Of a stretch of DNA of 64,000 nt, positions 33,500 through 41,013 are shown one piece after another. Origin of the DNA: Pelagibacterium luteolum (GTDB lineage Bacteria > Pseudomonadota > Alphaproteobacteria > Rhizobiales > Devosiaceae); NCBI RefSeq assembly GCF_900100665.1, contig NZ_FNCS01000001.1:727119-791118 (forward strand). Direction: 5' to 3'. Both the position numbers and the translations under genes were made by a program. Position 1 is the stretch's first letter. Each line of letters opens with the position of its first letter. Under the pieces are notes generated by a model, which was not told where the DNA came from, ran no database searches, and worked only from the letters and a program-made list of their open reading frames with translations.

Positions 33500-34765
33500 T
33501 CAGCGCGACAGGACTGTCGAAAAGAACGGAAACACGGACAGGATGACGAGTATGGCGACGGTGACGAAGAAGAACGGCAAGGTCACGATAAAGAGCCGCG
33601 ATGGCTTGACCCCCGTCACTGCGGAGGCGACGTAAAGACAAAGCCCCACCGGTGGCGTCATGAATCCCAGGACCAGATTGACGACGACGACCACGCCGAA
33701 ATGGAAGGGGTCGATGCCATAGATTTCGGTCGCGATCGGAAGCAGGATTGGAACGGTCATGATCAGCGCCGGAGCGCCGTCGATCACCGTGCCGATCAGC
33801 AAGAGGATCAGATTGACCAGCAGCATGAAGCTGATCGGATCGGTTGCCACGGTCTGGATCCAGGCCGCCACCTGCTGCGGCACGCGACCATAGGTCAACA
33901 CCCACGAAAACACGCCCGCAGCCGCGACCAGAAATAAGATGATGGCGGAATACCCCGCAGCACGCATCAGGATGCGGGGCATGGCCGAAACCTTGAGGTC
34001 GCCCACCCACAGCCAGCCGATGAGGAATGCGGCCAGTGCGCCGACGGCGGCAGCCTCTGTCGGGTTTGCGAACCCGCCCATGATCGATCCGACGATTACA
34101 AAGGGAATGAGCAGCGTCGGCAAGCCATCGCGCACGGCACGCAGTCGCGCGGGGAAAGGCTGTGGCTCGTTGACGGGGTAGGGATAAAACAGTCCCAGGA
34201 TCGCGATGAGAACCAGAAACGATCCCGCCAGCATCAATCCCGGAACCAACCCCGACAAGAGCATGTCTCCAACCGAGATCTGAGCCAGTACGCTATAGAC
34301 GACGAACATGATCGAGGGCGGAATGATCGGCCCCAGGATGCCTGAATAGACGGTAAGCCCGGCTGCGAAATCGCGCCGATACCCCTGCCGTTCCATCTCT
34401 GGCACCATGACCCGCGACATCACGGCGACCTGCGAGGAGGCCGATCCCATGATGGACGCCACGAACATATTGGCCACCAGGTTGACATAGGCCAGCCCGC
34501 CACGCAGCGACCCGACGAAGGCTAGCGCCATGCGAACGATGCGACCGGTGATGCCGCCTTCGTTCATGATGTCACCGATCAGGATGAACAACGGAATGGC
34601 GATCAGTCCGTAATTGCCGGCGCTGTCGAACATTTGGGTAGGATAGGAGGCAAAAAGCAGCGTATTGCCTTCTGCATAAAGGAAGATGATCGCTGCGATG
34701 CAAAGGCAGATGCCGATCGGCGCACCCACCAACATGGCAAAGAAAAATGTTGCCCCGGTCCACAT
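33500..34765 (-). CDS. dctM: TRAP transporter, large permease subunit
   Basis: A 421-residue membrane protein with about twelve segments and typical DctM motifs (GILGPIIPPSIMFVVYS near residue 140, FANPTEAAAVGALAAF near residue 230, MTPPVGLCLYVASAVTG near residue 365). The ATG lies in an ATGA overlap with the dctQ stop. Confidence 0.93.
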   Translation of the reverse strand: MWTGATFFFAMLVGAPIGICLCIAAIIFLYAEGNTLLFASYPTQMFDSAGNYGLIAIPLFILIGDIMNEGGITGRIVRMALAFVGSLRGGLAYVNLVANMFVASIMGSASSQVAVMSRVMVPEMERQGYRRDFAAGLTVYSGILGPIIPPSIMFVVYSVLAQISVGDMLLSGLVPGLMLAGSFLVLIAILGLFYPYPVNEPQPFPARLRAVRDGLPTLLIPFVIVGSIMGGFANPTEAAAVGALAAFLIGWLWVGDLKVSAMPRILMRAAGYSAIILFLVAAAGVFSWVLTYGRVPQQVAAWIQTVATDPISFMLLVNLILLLIGTVIDGAPALIMTVPILLPIATEIYGIDPFHFGVVVVVNLVLGFMTPPVGLCLYVASAVTGVKPSRLFIVTLPFFFVTVAILVILSVFPFFSTVLSR

Positions 34766-35370
34766 CAGACGGCCTCCTCTTCAAATCCGGACGTAACAGT
34801 CCGTTCGATCAAACCGATTTCTTCAAAGAGATTGGCGATGGCATGGATGACGAGGCACACGGCAAACAGCGGAATGGTCATCATCACCGCCCAGCGCGGC
34901 CACTGCAGGGTCTGGGTGTATTCGGTGTAGAGAAAGTTGAACGAGGTGCCGGCAAAGGCGCGTGCATCAAAGCCTGCCGCCGCGATCCCGATCGGGTCGG
35001 CCCAGATCCAGCTCATCCAGCCAAGAGCGATGCCGAACGCAATGATCAGGACGATCGACCCCGATCGAATGATCGGCCCCATCCAAACTGGCGCGTTGTC
35101 GGCCAGAAATGTCACGGCAAAATCGAGCTTGAGCCGGGACATGGCCGAGGTGCCGATAAAGGCCAGCCAGACCATCACGAATACCGCCAGCTCGTCGATC
35201 AAATAGATTGGCGTGCCGACATAGCGGGTGATGACATTGGTCAAGATGATTAAGGCCAGCGCCAGAAGCAGGGCGGCGGCCGCCCGCAATTCGATAAACA
35301 CCAGCCCGTTCGAAAACGCCGCCCAGAAGCGAACCGGCGCCGGCGCTGCATGTGATGAACTGGCTGTCAT
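34765..35370 (-). CDS. dctQ: TRAP transporter, small permease subunit
   Basis: A 201-residue DctQ protein with four membrane segments. The ATG at 35370 is preceded by GAGGGAG; a longer in-frame start at 35391 has no ribosome site. It is the first gene of the TRAP operon and divergent from the second GntR regulator, with a TTGTCGACAA palindrome between. Confidence 0.88.
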   Translation of the reverse strand: MTASSSHAAPAPVRFWAAFSNGLVFIELRAAAALLLALALIILTNVITRYVGTPIYLIDELAVFVMVWLAFIGTSAMSRLKLDFAVTFLADNAPVWMGPIIRSGSIVLIIAFGIALGWMSWIWADPIGIAAAGFDARAFAGTSFNFLYTEYTQTLQWPRWAVMMTIPLFAVCLVIHAIANLFEEIGLIERTVTSGFEEEAV

Positions 35371-35452
35371 AGACGCTCCCTCGCTCGTCATCCACTGCCG
35401 CCCATTCCCCCGAAAAGATGGCAAGGCATGACGCTAACAAGTTGCATTCACG

Positions 35453-35462
35453 TTGTCGACAA
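35453..35462. promoter_or_regulatory. TTGTCGACAA operator, copy 1
   Basis: A perfect 10-bp palindrome in the dctQ-gntR divergent gap. The same palindrome recurs at 36305-36314 before the DapA-type gene. Probably bound by the adjacent GntR protein. Confidence 0.65.
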
Positions 35463-35538
35463 ATAAAATAACGACAGTACTCATTCTTTTTTGCGTCGCC
35501 GCAAGCTATGCATATTCAACGCGATGGAGACCGGGGCG

Positions 35539-36261
35539 ATGAAGCAGACATCGAAGGACAAGGCGAATGGGGAGCAACTGGGTTACCGCCGGGGCTCAGG
35601 CGTTGGCCACGTCTATGAAACCTTGCGCAATGAGATCGTCGAACTTCGCCTCGCCCCGGGCGCGCCTATAGACGAGGTGCAGTTGGCCGAGCGCTTTTCG
35701 CTCTCGCGGACGCCGATCCGCGAGGCGTTGGTGCGACTGGTCGGCGACGGTCTGGTCACGACTTTGCCCAATCGGGCGACCATCGTCGCCAATATCGACT
35801 TTCTCAACCTGTCCCATTTTTTCGATGCGCTGACTTTGATGTATCGGGTGACGACGCGTCTGGCCGCTGCCAATCACGGCTCTGGCGATCTCGAAGCGAT
35901 CGCCACGCATCAGGAAGCCTTCGCAAGGGCCGTCGAGGCCCGCGACGCGATGAGCATGATTTCAACCAATCGCGACTTCCACCGCGCCATCGCTATTGCC
36001 GGCCGCAACCGATATTATATCGACCTCTTCACCCAGCTCCTCGATGAGGGACGGCGTATCCTGCGGCTCTACTATTCATCCTTCAACGACGAGTTGCCCC
36101 GCCGCTACGTCACCGAACATGAGGACCTCCTTGCCGCAATCAAGGCGCGTGACGTCGCATTAGCGGATCAGTTGGCCCAAGCCCATGCCGACCAGATCGT
36201 GCGCCAGATCAAGGGGCTCATCACTGCCGATTCCAACGTCAACACTGCGTTGGCGCTGTGA
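35539..36261 (+). CDS. GntR/FadR-family (FCD) regulator of the TRAP/DapA-type genes
   Basis: A 240-residue regulator: winged helix at about residues 20-85 (LAERFSLSRTPIREALVRLVGDGLV) and FCD domain at about 90-225 (NRDFHRAIAIAGRNRYYIDLF, EHEDLLAAI with metal-binding His). ATG 35539 has GGAGA at fitting distance; an earlier ATG at 35524 lacks one. It sits between dctQMP and the DapA-type gene, both preceded by TTGTCGACAA, so it likely controls both and itself. Confidence 0.87.
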   Translation: MKQTSKDKANGEQLGYRRGSGVGHVYETLRNEIVELRLAPGAPIDEVQLAERFSLSRTPIREALVRLVGDGLVTTLPNRATIVANIDFLNLSHFFDALTLMYRVTTRLAAANHGSGDLEAIATHQEAFARAVEARDAMSMISTNRDFHRAIAIAGRNRYYIDLFTQLLDEGRRILRLYYSSFNDELPRRYVTEHEDLLAAIKARDVALADQLAQAHADQIVRQIKGLITADSNVNTALAL

Positions 36262-36304
36262 GGTTTGGAACGATGAGGAAAATAATCAGACCTGCCTGCA
36301 ATTT

Positions 36305-36314
36305 TTGTCGACAA
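36305..36314. promoter_or_regulatory. TTGTCGACAA operator, copy 2
   Basis: The palindrome extends to TTTTGTCGACAAAA (36303-36316) and lies about 90 bases before the DapA-type gene start. Confidence 0.65.
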
Positions 36315-36405
36315 AAAAAATACAAGTGCTATTTTGACTGCATGCACTTGGCTACCTCGCGTAGCCGTAAACGCTTTGACCTCTGTTGATGCAAGGACGA
36401 CACTC

Positions 36406-37368
36406 GTGACCCAGACCATATTCTCCGGCTGCATCCCGGCTCTGATGACGCCATGCACCAACGACCGGGCGCCTGATTTCGATGCGCTTGTTAAAAAGGG
36501 CAAAGACCTGATCAATGCCGGTATGTCCGCAGTGGTTTACTGCGGCTCGATGGGTGATTGGCCACTCCTGACCGACGCGCAGCGCATGGAAGGCGTTGAG
36601 CGCTTGGTTGCAGCCGACATTCCGGTGATCGTGGGCACCGGCGCCATCAACACCGGCTCGGCGGTCGCTCTGGCTGCTCATGCCCAGAAGGCCGGCGCCA
36701 AGGGCTTGATGGTCATCCCGCGGGTTCTTTCACGCGGCACATCGTCCGCTGCGCAGCGCCATCACTTCAAAGCAGTTCTCTCGGCAGCGCCCGATCTGCC
36801 CGCCGTGATCTACAACAGCCCCTACTACGGGTTTGCCACGCGCGCCGAACTCTTCTTCGCTTTGCGTTCCGAGCACAAGAACCTCGTTGGCTTCAAGGAA
36901 TTTGGCGGCGCGGCCGATCTGACCTATGCCGCCGAGCACATCACCAGCCAGGACGACAGCGTCTCGCTGATGATCGGGGTGGACACCACTGTGTTCCATG
37001 GCTTTGTCAATTGCGGAGCCACCGGCGCGATCACCGGCATTGGCAATGTCCTGCCCAAGGAAGTGCTTCATCTGTGCGCACTGTCACGCGCCGCCGCCAA
37101 GGGCGATCCTGATGCGCGCCAGCGTGCGCTTGAACTCGACAGCGCGCTGGCCGTGCTCTCGTCGTTCGACGAAGGCGCAGACCTGGTGCTCTATTATAAA
37201 TATCTCATGGTGCTGAAGGGAAATCCCGAATTCTCGCTGCATTTCATCGAAACCGACGAACTCAGCGCCAGCCAGCGCAATTACGCCAAGGCCCAGCTCG
37301 AACTGTTTGATGCGTGGTATGCCAAGTGGAGCCAGCAAGGCGGCGCGGCGAGCCAATACGCTGCGTGA
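36406..37368 (+). CDS. DapA-family lyase/deaminase, LhpC-like
   Basis: A 320-residue class I aldolase-fold protein of the dihydrodipicolinate synthase superfamily. FSGCIPALMTPC at the start, YCGSMGDWPLLTD near residue 45, VIYNSPYYGF near residue 132 with the Schiff-base Lys in VGFKEFGGAA near residue 162. The wording resembles 1-pyrroline-4-hydroxy-2-carboxylate deaminase (LhpC) of hydroxyproline breakdown, but no other lhp genes are in the window, so a keto-sugar-acid aldolase or dehydratase is also possible. GTG at 36406 has AAGGACG upstream; the longer frame has no signal. Confidence 0.8.
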   Translation: MTQTIFSGCIPALMTPCTNDRAPDFDALVKKGKDLINAGMSAVVYCGSMGDWPLLTDAQRMEGVERLVAADIPVIVGTGAINTGSAVALAAHAQKAGAKGLMVIPRVLSRGTSSAAQRHHFKAVLSAAPDLPAVIYNSPYYGFATRAELFFALRSEHKNLVGFKEFGGAADLTYAAEHITSQDDSVSLMIGVDTTVFHGFVNCGATGAITGIGNVLPKEVLHLCALSRAAAKGDPDARQRALELDSALAVLSSFDEGADLVLYYKYLMVLKGNPEFSLHFIETDELSASQRNYAKAQLELFDAWYAKWSQQGGAASQYAA

Positions 37369-37393
37369 ACTGATCTCATGGCGGGATCGCCTC

Positions 37394-37422
37394 GGGGCGG
37401 CGCCAATGCGCTGGCCCCTTTT
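37394..37422 (+). terminator. Terminator after the DapA-type gene
   Basis: An interrupted GC-rich stem with a CAAT loop (GGGGC..GCGC / GCGC..GCCCC, one bulge) followed by TTTT. Confidence 0.6.
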
Positions 37423-37512
37423 GGTTTGGCACGTCCTTGAGACGCGCGCCGAATCTTTCAGCCGGTCTACTAAACCGACTTTGAGACCGCGGATCCTAAG
37501 GCGGCATTTTGC

Positions 37513-38655
37513 CTAGATCCGCTTTGGTGCGGCAAAGATCCCAACCAGTTCTTTCTGGCTCGACGTGCCGGTCTTTTCCAGCAGTGACGCGACCTGATTA
37601 CGCACTGTATGGATGGACGTGTTCCTGTCAGCCGCCAGTTCTTTCAAGCCCTTGCCCTGGACAAGCCCGCTAAGCACTGCGGCTTCGGCCGGGGACAGGC
37701 CAAACCGCGCCTGAGCGGCCTTGAGCATTGGCTGCGAGGAGGAAATGGAGATGATGACCGCTGCGTGGGAGCGGGTGCCCATGAGCTGGTGCATGGTCTG
37801 GCGCCCTTGTGTGCCAAGCGGGATGGCGCGCAAATATCCTGATGGCGTCAGATCGTCGATCGGGACGGCGATGCCATCGCCGAAATCGGAGCTTCCCGCC
37901 GCTGCCTTGGCCACAGCCTCTTGAATGAAATTCGAGCCCGCCTGATGGTTCATCATCAGCGAGCCGCCGAAATCGAGCGTGAGGACGCCCCCATCGAACA
38001 GGGCGCGTGCCTGGCGGTTGACCTCGAGCGGACGCCCCTGTTCGTCAAGGACGAGAAAGGCGGCACGCGCCTCTTCCATGAAGGTCTCTAGGATCGAGGC
38101 CTTGTTGGCCACACGGTGAGCACTCTGATTGAGGCGCAGCGAACGCTGCATATGGGGAACGATCAGCTCGACCACCGCCATCAAATCGTCTGTCGATGGT
38201 TCCGCCTTGGCGCGCGGCAACAGGGCGCTGAAGGTGATGATGCGGTGTTCCTTGTTGGACAGAACCGCCAGCCCGCCCGCATTGAGCTCGCCTTGTGGCT
38301 TGAGCCACTCCGTATAGAACTTTGAGCGCTCGAGCACATTGGGTGGGACGAGTTCGTCCATCCGCAGCGACGCACCCTCAGGTTTGACGCGCAGGGCCTC
38401 GATGAGAATGTTGTGTTGATCGTGATGCTGCTTGTAGCTGGCCCATGCAGCGTCGTCATGGCCGGAATAATAGGCGCCGAGGTTGCGGTTGGTGACCAGA
38501 TCGTGGCTTGCGATGCAAGCAAAGGCCCCGAAGGCTGCGTGAAACCAGTCGCATACGGTCTGCCATTCGTCGGGCGCGAACGCCGCGTCATACACCGCGT
38601 CCATGAGGACGTTAACCGGTGCGGTGTTCGACGAAAAGGCTGCAGCAGAACGCAT
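37513..38655 (-). CDS. LuxR-type regulator with PAS-like sensor region
   Basis: A 380-residue protein. The C-terminal 60 residues are a LuxR helix-turn-helix (FGLSPAEAAVLSGLVQGKGLKELA, then TSIHTVRNQVASLLEKTGTSSQKELV); the middle (about residues 190-250, with FLVLDEQGRPLEVNRQARAL) looks like a PAS fold. Start 38655 is favoured by AAGGA upstream; an in-frame ATG at 38763 has none. It is divergent from the small curlin gene, with a palindrome between, and could be the curli activator in place of CsgD. This role is inferred from position. Confidence 0.8.
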   Translation of the reverse strand: MRSAAAFSSNTAPVNVLMDAVYDAAFAPDEWQTVCDWFHAAFGAFACIASHDLVTNRNLGAYYSGHDDAAWASYKQHHDQHNILIEALRVKPEGASLRMDELVPPNVLERSKFYTEWLKPQGELNAGGLAVLSNKEHRIITFSALLPRAKAEPSTDDLMAVVELIVPHMQRSLRLNQSAHRVANKASILETFMEEARAAFLVLDEQGRPLEVNRQARALFDGGVLTLDFGGSLMMNHQAGSNFIQEAVAKAAAGSSDFGDGIAVPIDDLTPSGYLRAIPLGTQGRQTMHQLMGTRSHAAVIISISSSQPMLKAAQARFGLSPAEAAVLSGLVQGKGLKELAADRNTSIHTVRNQVASLLEKTGTSSQKELVGIFAAPKRI

Positions 38656-38789
38656 ATAATCTTTTATTCCTTGCCCGGATGACGCGGCGCAGGGCCAGAG
38701 GCTCACGATCGATCCATCCCGATTGCGGGGATGGAAGCGTGGTACGGGCGTCGCGTCATTCAATTGCGTAAAATTTTATAGTTTGTCGT

Positions 38790-38818
38790 ATCCAAGTTGA
38801 AACCACGTCAATTTGGAT
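38790..38818. promoter_or_regulatory. Operator candidate between the LuxR-type gene and the small curlin gene
   Basis: Arms ATCCAAGTTGA and TCAATTTGGAT match at 10 of 11 positions as an inverted repeat with a 7-base spacer, 62 bases before the curlin start. Confidence 0.55.
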
Positions 38819-38879
38819 CAATTTAATTCGTTTAGGTCATCCTGCAGTCAACTTAGAACAAATAGACAGGCAGGCACCA

Positions 38880-39323
38880 ATGAAAACTCTCCTCGCTTCA
38901 GTTCTTCTTTCAAGTTTGGCTAACGCTGCTTACGCATCGCCAGCCTATATACAGCAGTCACCCTTTCTGGACGCGGCGCCCGCGCTGACCATCGACATGG
39001 TCGACTTCTCCTCCATCGCTGCCCACGTCGACGAGGTGATGCGTCCCCTCTCCCAGGGGAACCTGCCGGCCGCGACGGTCATCCAGACCGGCCTGTTCAA
39101 CCAGGCCGACATCACCCAAACGGGAACCGACAATCTCGGCCTCATCGTCCAGCGCGGCACGGCCAACTCGGCGTCTCTGCTGCAGGGCGGCAGCCGCAAT
39201 ATCGGCTTCGTCCAGCAAGTTGGCTATGGCAACGCCGCTGCGCTCACCCAAGTAGGGTCTGGCCACAATGCCTTCATCTCGCAGCAGGGTCGCGGCAACG
39301 TCGCCGTCGTGCGTCAATACTAG
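38880..39323 (+). CDS. Small curlin-repeat protein (CsgA/CsgB-like)
   Basis: A 147-residue exported protein with a signal peptide (cleavage near AYASPA, residue 20) and about four curlin units in the C-terminal half (TVIQTGLFNQADITQ, TGTDNLGLIVQ, GGSRNIGFVQQ, VGSGHNAFISQQ), of the QxGxxNxxxxxQ type. The long non-repeat N-terminal segment (residues 25-65) could serve nucleation, as in CsgB. It is alone on the plus strand, opposite to the rest of the curli genes, and its stop overlaps that of the first csgF by 4 bp. Confidence 0.85.
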   Translation: MKTLLASVLLSSLANAAYASPAYIQQSPFLDAAPALTIDMVDFSSIAAHVDEVMRPLSQGNLPAATVIQTGLFNQADITQTGTDNLGLIVQRGTANSASLLQGGSRNIGFVQQVGYGNAAALTQVGSGHNAFISQQGRGNVAVVRQY

Positions 39324-39607
39324 TTCGCCCCTTCCGCGCCCGGCCCGCCGGGCACTTCAGGCAGCTCGATCGGGTTGGGATTGGGCTGCAATATGCCCCC
39401 GAAGTCGGGAAAATCGATAACAAAGCTCGGGGAGGTGCCACCGCCACCTTCCGATTGCGCCGTCGCCTGGGAGATGAGCCAATTTCCATTGAGAGGGTTG
39501 CCCCCGAACGATGGATTGATGGGCTCATAGACGAGGGAAGAGGCCATGGCCGGGGCGCCGGTCAGCGCCAGCGCGCCCATGCATCCCAGGATCATCAATG
39601 TTCTCAT
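39320..39607 (-). CDS. csgF: Curli assembly protein CsgF, copy 1
   Basis: A 95-residue exported protein. The signal peptide ends near AMASS (residue 22); the mature start SSLVYEPINPSFGGNPLNGNWLI carries the CsgF hallmark NPSFGG.NPLNG that inserts into the CsgG pore. A proline-rich tail follows. AAAGGA precedes the ATG. It lies 46 bases after a second csgF. Confidence 0.92.
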   Translation of the reverse strand: MRTLMILGCMGALALTGAPAMASSLVYEPINPSFGGNPLNGNWLISQATAQSEGGGGTSPSFVIDFPDFGGILQPNPNPIELPEVPGGPGAEGAN

Positions 39608-39653
39608 TGTCGTATCCTTTCCGCCGGCAGGACGAAGCCTGCGCGCCGCTCGA

Positions 39654-39911
39654 TTATTCTTCAGCCGTTGCGTCATCTTCATCGACCGGCTGCTCGCCGC
39701 CGCCGATCAGACCTAGATCGGGGAAGTCGATGGCAAAGCTGGGCGCGCCGGCGCCCGGTGTCTGCGCCGTCGCCTGGGACAACAGCCACGCGCCATTGAG
39801 CGGATCGCCGCCGAAAGACGGGTTGACCGGCGCGTAAACCATGGACGAAGCCATGGCGGGTGCACTGACGAGAATGGCGGCTGTCGCCAGAGAAATCCGT
39901 GAGATTTTCAT
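39654..39911 (-). CDS. csgF: Curli assembly protein CsgF, copy 2
   Basis: An 85-residue paralogue with the same mature start (SSMVYAPVNPSFGGDPLNG) and a short acidic tail. GGAGGC precedes the ATG at 39911. The two csgF genes differ mainly in the tail after residue 50, suggesting different partners among the curlins of this locus. Confidence 0.92.
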   Translation of the reverse strand: MKISRISLATAAILVSAPAMASSMVYAPVNPSFGGDPLNGAWLLSQATAQTPGAGAPSFAIDFPDLGLIGGGEQPVDEDDATAEE

Positions 39912-39933
39912 TTTTGCCTCCGATGGCATCGAA

Positions 39934-40563
39934 TTATTTGTCGAAGATGTACATGCGGCCAGGGACGATCACGACCACGTGGTTCTGCAGGCCGCCGATG
40001 CCGGTGGGCATGAGATAGCTGCCCGATGCCTGCGTCTGGACGGCCAGCACGGATGAATTGACGCCGCCCACGCTGATGGCGCCGGCAAGGTCGTTGCCGG
40101 CCTGGATATAGGCGACTTCGTTGCTGTTTCCCTCGACCCCGACCATCTGCAGATTGTCGTTGCCGATGCTCGCCTGCAGGACGGTGTTGTTTTCGCCACC
40201 CTGGTGGAGCAGCAGGGCATTGCCATTGCCCACCATCGCCTGGACCGCGCGATTGTTGGTGCCGGTCTGGTTGATGTAGGAGAGGTTGGAATTGCCCGTG
40301 ATGCCCGACTGGGCGAACAGATCGTCGCCAAGCTGATTGATCATCGTCGTGTTTGGCGCGCCTTCGGATGTGAAAGGCGAAAGAGCCGACTTCACGCTCT
40401 CGAGCAGCGCGATGCCACCCTCGGTGACCGGCACGTCGTACCAACCAGGCGCCGGCTGGTCGTAAAGGCTGATGATGTCGTCGCCGAGGGCGACCGATAC
40501 GGTCAGCGCAATGGCCGCGAGCCCGGCGCCGAGCGCCTGCATCATTTTGGAAAATCTAACCAT
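39934..40563 (-). CDS. Curlin-repeat protein, possible nucleator
   Basis: A 209-residue exported protein (signal cleaved near VALGDD, residue 27). Residues about 75-180 hold five or six degenerate curlin units (INQLGDDLFAQ, GITGNSNLSYINQ, TGTNNRAVQA, GENNTVLQA, GNDNLQMV). The end GRMYIFDK is charged, as in CsgB-type nucleators. GGGAGG precedes the ATG. Its start overlaps the csgH end by 8 bp. Confidence 0.83.
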   Translation of the reverse strand: MVRFSKMMQALGAGLAAIALTVSVALGDDIISLYDQPAPGWYDVPVTEGGIALLESVKSALSPFTSEGAPNTTMINQLGDDLFAQSGITGNSNLSYINQTGTNNRAVQAMVGNGNALLLHQGGENNTVLQASIGNDNLQMVGVEGNSNEVAYIQAGNDLAGAISVGGVNSSVLAVQTQASGSYLMPTGIGGLQNHVVVIVPGRMYIFDK

Positions 40564-40960
40564 GCATTCCTCCCGAATGGCTGGTCGAACGCTGGACCAG
40601 ATGATTGGCTGGGTGGCTGACCTCGATCGAGCACAGCGCCACGCCATGTGCATCGGTAACCTCGAAACCGGCTTCGATGTGTGCGCCGGTACCGAGCGTG
40701 ACGGTTGGGCCATGGACCCGACCCGCGAAAAACCTGTTCGCCTGGCGTGTCACGGACCGTCCGCCATTTGAAACCGAGGTGACCACGAAGCTGTATTCGC
40801 CTTCGACATCCTCACCGGCCAGAAAGATCGGCTGCAGGGTCGTCGTTTCGTTGGAAGCCATTTCGATGGCGCAGCGCGTGACACCTGTTGCCAGGACATC
40901 GGCTTCGAAGCTCAGGACTTCGGACGCGACCATCAATGCTACCCCCAGTATCGCAATCAC
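40556..40960 (-). CDS. csgH: CsgH-like curli chaperone
   Basis: A 134-residue protein with a short hydrophobic N-terminus, then a beta-sandwich-like domain (CAIEMASNETTTLQPIF, GEYSFVVTSVSNGGRSVTRQ, HGVALCSIEV) with two cysteines (near residues 30 and 111). This is the CsgH pattern, an alphaproteobacterial periplasmic inhibitor of curlin aggregation that replaces CsgC. GTG start at 40960 with a weak AAAGG upstream. Confidence 0.8.
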   Translation of the reverse strand: MIAILGVALMVASEVLSFEADVLATGVTRCAIEMASNETTTLQPIFLAGEDVEGEYSFVVTSVSNGGRSVTRQANRFFAGRVHGPTVTLGTGAHIEAGFEVTDAHGVALCSIEVSHPANHLVQRSTSHSGGMHG

Positions 40961-41013
40961 CGTTCAAACCTTTTGAGGATGCCGCGCGGGAGAACCCGCG
41001 CGGCGCAGTTTGC

